The position numbers were made by a program, and so were the translations under genes. A stretch of DNA of 64,000 nt. Origin: Salarchaeum japonicum. Lineage in GTDB: Archaea; Halobacteriota; Halobacteria; Halobacteriales; Halobacteriaceae. Position 1 is the stretch's first letter; the number at the start of each line of letters is the position of its first letter. The DNA lies in contig NZ_CP085324.1 of NCBI RefSeq assembly GCF_020614395.1, forward strand, positions 1,679,564 through 1,743,563. The letters are read 5' to 3'. Below the pieces are notes generated by a model. It ran no database searches and was not told the origin of the DNA. It saw only the letters and a list, made by a program, of their open reading frames with translations. Shown here in pieces: positions 61,605 to 64,000 of the stretch.

Positions 61605-62408
61605 TTACTGGAGGCGTTCGGTGCTCTCGACGAGCGGGTGACGGGCGTAGTCCACGACCTCGATGTCCGCGACGGACTCCAGGCCCTCCTTCGCCGCGGT
61701 CTTCGCCATCCCCAAATCGACGCGGCGGTCGAGCACGATGACGTACGCGTCCATCTCCTCGATGCCGGCCTGTTCGGCGGCTTTCACGCGGTGGTGGCCG
61801 TCCGCGAGCAGGAGGTCGCCCTTGTTGTCGATGACGACGAGCGGTTCGGTGAGGCCGCGTTCGAGTTCGTACTGGCGGCCTTCGAGTTCGTCCGCGTACA
61901 CGCGGTTCTGGGTCGGGACGATTTCGCTGAGGCGGACGGTGCGGCGTTCCTCGCCGGCGTCCACGCCGTGGATGGATTCGAGCGTCCGCATCAGCTTCCC
62001 GACCTTCTCCGGGGTCGCGCGCTCTATCTGGGAGCGGATGAAGTCCGCGTTCGAGATGATGCCCACGAGGTGGCCGGCGTCGTCCACGACGGGGAGTTTC
62101 TGGATGCCGGAGCGGAGGATGACGCGCGCCGCGTCCGTCACGTCCATGTCGGGGTGAGCGACGATGAGGTCGTCGCTCATCACGGCGAAGATGGCGGCGT
62201 CCTCGTCCGCGCGCAGGAGGTCGCGCGCGCTCACGAACCCCTCGACGCGACGGCCGTCCGTGACGGGGAAGCCGTTGTGGCCGTCGCTCGTCGCGATGCG
62301 TTCCGCGACCTCGGCGACGGTGTCGTCGGGCGAGACGGTCTGCACGTCCCGCGTCATGTACTCGCTGACCTTCGGTTTCCCGGGGCCGCCGTCGAACGCC
62401 TCGTCCAT
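61605..62408 (-). CDS. CBS-pair protein with C-terminal ParB-like domain
   Basis: 267 residues. Two CBS repeats (YMTRDVQTVSPDDTVAEVAE...GFPVTDGRRVEGFVSARDLL and VMSDDLIVAHPDMDVTDAAR...KLPVVDDAGHLVGIISNADFI) form a nucleotide-binding Bateman module (about 15-135). From about 150 a ParB/sulfiredoxin-like domain follows (VRLSEIVPTQNRVYADELEG, LLLADGHHRVKAAEQAG with the conserved DGHHR). ParB-like domains include nucleases and CTPases; here fused to an adenine-nucleotide sensor. Target unknown. GGCTTTTCC lies about 27 bases before the ATG. Confidence 0.92.
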   Translation of the reverse strand: MDEAFDGGPGKPKVSEYMTRDVQTVSPDDTVAEVAERIATSDGHNGFPVTDGRRVEGFVSARDLLRADEDAAIFAVMSDDLIVAHPDMDVTDAARVILRSGIQKLPVVDDAGHLVGIISNADFIRSQIERATPEKVGKLMRTLESIHGVDAGEERRTVRLSEIVPTQNRVYADELEGRQYELERGLTEPLVVIDNKGDLLLADGHHRVKAAEQAGIEEMDAYVIVLDRRVDLGMAKTAAKEGLESVADIEVVDYARHPLVESTERLQ

Positions 62409-62442
62409 ACGAAATCTAGCGCGCCGGGGAGGAAAAGCCCTG

Positions 62443-63846
62443 CTACCGTACCGCGTCGAAGAAGCGGTTCGCGATGGCGTCTTCGAGGACGCCCTGGAGT
62501 TCGTCCGCGGCGTCCCCTTCGAGCACGTCGAAGACGCCCATCGGTATCTGCGCGCCAGCCATGTCCGCGTGTCCGCCCGCGCTCCCGAGGTCGTCGAACG
62601 CCTCGCGGAGCGCGCTCCCGAGGTCAACGTCCGCGCCGCGGGCGCGCGCGGACGCGTACACGGTGCCGTCCATGAACCCGTAGACGAACGTGACGGTGAC
62701 GCCCTCCATCGCGAGCAGGCGGTCGGCGGCCTGCGCGAGCGTGTCCCGGTCGTTGATAGCGCCGACGCACGACGACAACACGGAGCCGTTCAGCTGGCGG
62801 TTTCCGATGCCGCGCGCGATGACGTCGAACGTGTCCGCGCTCACGTTCGGGCTCTCCACGCGCTCCAGCACGTCCACGTCCGCGTACGCGAGGAGTTCCG
62901 CGGCGGCCTCGAAGTCCGCGGTCGTTATCTCCCGGGAGAAGTCCTTCGTGTCCACGCGAATCCCGTAGAGGAGACCGGTCGCGACGGACGTGTCGAGGTC
63001 GACGCCGAGCTGGCTGAGGTACTCCACGAGAATCGTGCTCGTCGCGCCGACCTCGGGCCGCACGTCCACGAAGTCCGCGTCGATGTCGCCCTCGGAGGGG
63101 TGGTGGTCGATGACCACGTCCACGTCGGTGTCCGGAGGGAGTTGGTCGTTCACGCCCGGCCGCGAGTGGTCGACGAGCGCGACGCCCGCGTAGTCGTCCA
63201 GGCTGGCGTCCGGGTCGAGGTTCACCAGGTCGAGGTCGAGGAGGTTCACGAACGCCCGGTTCTCCTGGTGGCTGATTTCGCCGAAGTAACAGGCGTCCGC
63301 GGGCGTGCCGACGCCGTCCGCGATGCGGGTGAGCGCGACCGCGGCGGCGATGGCGTCCGGGTCGGGGTTGTCGTGCATGAACACCGCGAGCCGTCCCTCT
63401 ACGGCCTGCAGGGTGCCGCGGAGGTCGTGCACGCGCCCGGAGTCGCCGCGCGCGGCGGTCTCCGCCACGTCGTCGAGGACGGCGGCCCCGGCGTCCACCA
63501 CGCGGTCGGCGACCCCGGCGAGCGCGTCCCGCGTGGAGCGCGTCGCGCCGACGCCAGTGAACGCGACGACGTACGCGTCGGGGTGCGCGGCCGTCACCGC
63601 GCGGGTGGCGGCGAGGTTCGTCTCCGGGTCGTCCGCGCCGACGAACACCACGTCGGGCGCGCGCTCGCGGTCGATGCTCGCGGGGTCGGTGATGTCCGCG
63701 GTCTCCGCGGGCACCTTCTCGTTTCGGAGGGATTCGACGCGGCTCGCGTCGGCGTCCAGGACGAGCAGGTCGCCGGACTCGCCGCCGAGTTCGTCCACGA
63801 CGGCGTGGCCTGTCGTCCCGCACCCGAGGACGAGCCGAAATACCAT
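62443..63846 (-). CDS. DHH-family phosphoesterase with N-terminal TrkA-N (RCK) domain
   Basis: 467 residues. Residues 1 to about 135: Rossmann RCK domain with LGCGTTGHAVVDEL (G8-x-G10-x2-G13) and an acidic strand end LVLDADASRV. From about 140: DHH domain with MHDNPDPDAIAAAVAL, VDHSRPG and IDHHPSEG, then DHHA1 with GGHADMAGAQIPMG. This resembles GdpP/NrnA-type enzymes that cleave nanoRNA or cyclic dinucleotides, and here a nucleotide-binding RCK module is attached. ATG 63846 preferred over GTG 63849; GGTTTTAGG (63871-63879) is about 27 bases upstream. Confidence 0.93.
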   Translation of the reverse strand: MVFRLVLGCGTTGHAVVDELGGESGDLLVLDADASRVESLRNEKVPAETADITDPASIDRERAPDVVFVGADDPETNLAATRAVTAAHPDAYVVAFTGVGATRSTRDALAGVADRVVDAGAAVLDDVAETAARGDSGRVHDLRGTLQAVEGRLAVFMHDNPDPDAIAAAVALTRIADGVGTPADACYFGEISHQENRAFVNLLDLDLVNLDPDASLDDYAGVALVDHSRPGVNDQLPPDTDVDVVIDHHPSEGDIDADFVDVRPEVGATSTILVEYLSQLGVDLDTSVATGLLYGIRVDTKDFSREITTADFEAAAELLAYADVDVLERVESPNVSADTFDVIARGIGNRQLNGSVLSSCVGAINDRDTLAQAADRLLAMEGVTVTFVYGFMDGTVYASARARGADVDLGSALREAFDDLGSAGGHADMAGAQIPMGVFDVLEGDAADELQGVLEDAIANRFFDAVR

Positions 63847-63896
63847 CACGTCCGGCTATCCCGCCGCCGGCCTAAAACCTACCGTCTACCGGGCGA

Positions 63897-64000
63897 CTAC
63901 CCGAGAAGGGCGGTCGCGGCGGAGACGGCGGTGTCCGCGACGGGGTCGAACGCGACGAGGAGGAGGACGGTGACGACGCCCGCGGCGACGACGGCGGCGT
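63897..64000 (-). CDS. C-terminal end of a membrane protein (cut by window edge)
   Basis: The last 33 residues of an open frame on the minus strand: AAVVAAGVVTVLLLVAFDPV followed by ADTAVSAATALLG and stop. It looks like a final membrane helix with a short amphipathic tail. The codon bias is haloarchaeal. The nearby TrkA-N/DHH protein raises the possibility of an ion transporter, but nothing more can be said. Confidence 0.5.
   Translation of the reverse strand, partial: AAVVAAGVVTVLLLVAFDPVADTAVSAATALLG

Overview
The window is chromosomal DNA from a halophilic archaeon (Halobacteria). Several things point that way. Base composition is very GC-rich, with G or C in most third codon positions. 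The predicted proteins are strongly acidic. Many genes appear leaderless, with a T/A-rich box about 25-30 bases before the start codon. Archaeal marker genes are present: the termination nuclease aCPSF1, glycerol-1-phosphate dehydrogenase (egsA), NAC, archaeal-type prolyl-tRNA synthetase and a TrmI-family tRNA methyltransferase. Haloarchaeal fusions (folC-folP, purN-purH, ctaA-ctaB) are also present. No rRNA, tRNA, CRISPR array, integrase or transposase was seen. This is a dense core region rather than a genomic island. Genus and species cannot be decided from the sequence alone.

Layout. 1-3.2 kb: 3' truncated aCPSF1, a small conserved basic protein and proS. 3.3-9.8 kb: glutamate synthase gltB, a sugar-nucleotide epimerase-like protein and egsA (archaeal lipid backbone). 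9.8-14.4 kb: a flippase/LPG-synthase-like membrane protein, an S9 peptidase, a glycosyltransferase and a methyltransferase. 14.4-20.1 kb: folate and purine genes (folCP, purNH, purB). 20.2-24.0 kb: acyl-CoA dehydrogenase, an XRE regulator with a membrane partner under a double palindromic operator, an SLC13 carrier and a VIT1/CCC1 carrier. 24.1-29.6 kb: a lysine/diaminopimelate operon dapA-dapB-dapD-lysA-dapF-dapE in which every junction is a 4-base overlap. 29.9-33.0 kb: phosphoesterase, NYN nuclease, PUA protein, NAC and tRNA methyltransferase. 33.2-45.3 kb: central carbon and CoA metabolism, with a carboxyltransferase, fbp-fba gluconeogenesis pair, 3-hydroxyacyl-CoA dehydrogenase, squalene synthase, a second acyl-CoA dehydrogenase, thiolase with its Zn-ribbon partner, and meaB-mcmB. 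45.4-56.5 kb: a haem-copper oxidase locus (coxA, coxB, coxC, ctaA-ctaB fusion, DUF420) with several uncharacterised small membrane proteins and an ABC exporter. 56.5-64 kb: HAD hydrolase, GNAT acetyltransferase, methylmalonyl-CoA mutase large subunit, a second ABC exporter, a CBS-ParB protein, a TrkA-N/DHH phosphoesterase and the end of a membrane protein.

How the genes work together. The two acyl-CoA dehydrogenases, hydroxyacyl-CoA dehydrogenase, thiolase, carboxyltransferase, split methylmalonyl-CoA mutase and its GTPase chaperone form an acyl-/propionyl-CoA degradation toolkit leading to succinyl-CoA. fbp and fba then serve gluconeogenesis. The cox/cta genes build an A1-type terminal oxidase. 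GltB, the dap operon and the purine/folate genes supply nitrogen and one-carbon biosynthesis.

The most unusual signal is non-coding. Downstream of two unrelated genes (purNH and the second acyl-CoA dehydrogenase) the last ~35 bases of the gene, stop codon included, are repeated about 90-95 bases further on. The spacers between the two copies resemble each other. This suggests a small repeat family that sits at gene 3' ends and echoes the gene end. Other notable signals are the double GTAAAG-N4-CTTTAC operator, a strong hairpin in the aCPSF1 leader, a nested hairpin with kink-turn-like GA motifs at 46 kb, convergent gene pairs sharing a 4-base stop overlap, and an epsilon/PccX-like domain fused to a carboxyltransferase.
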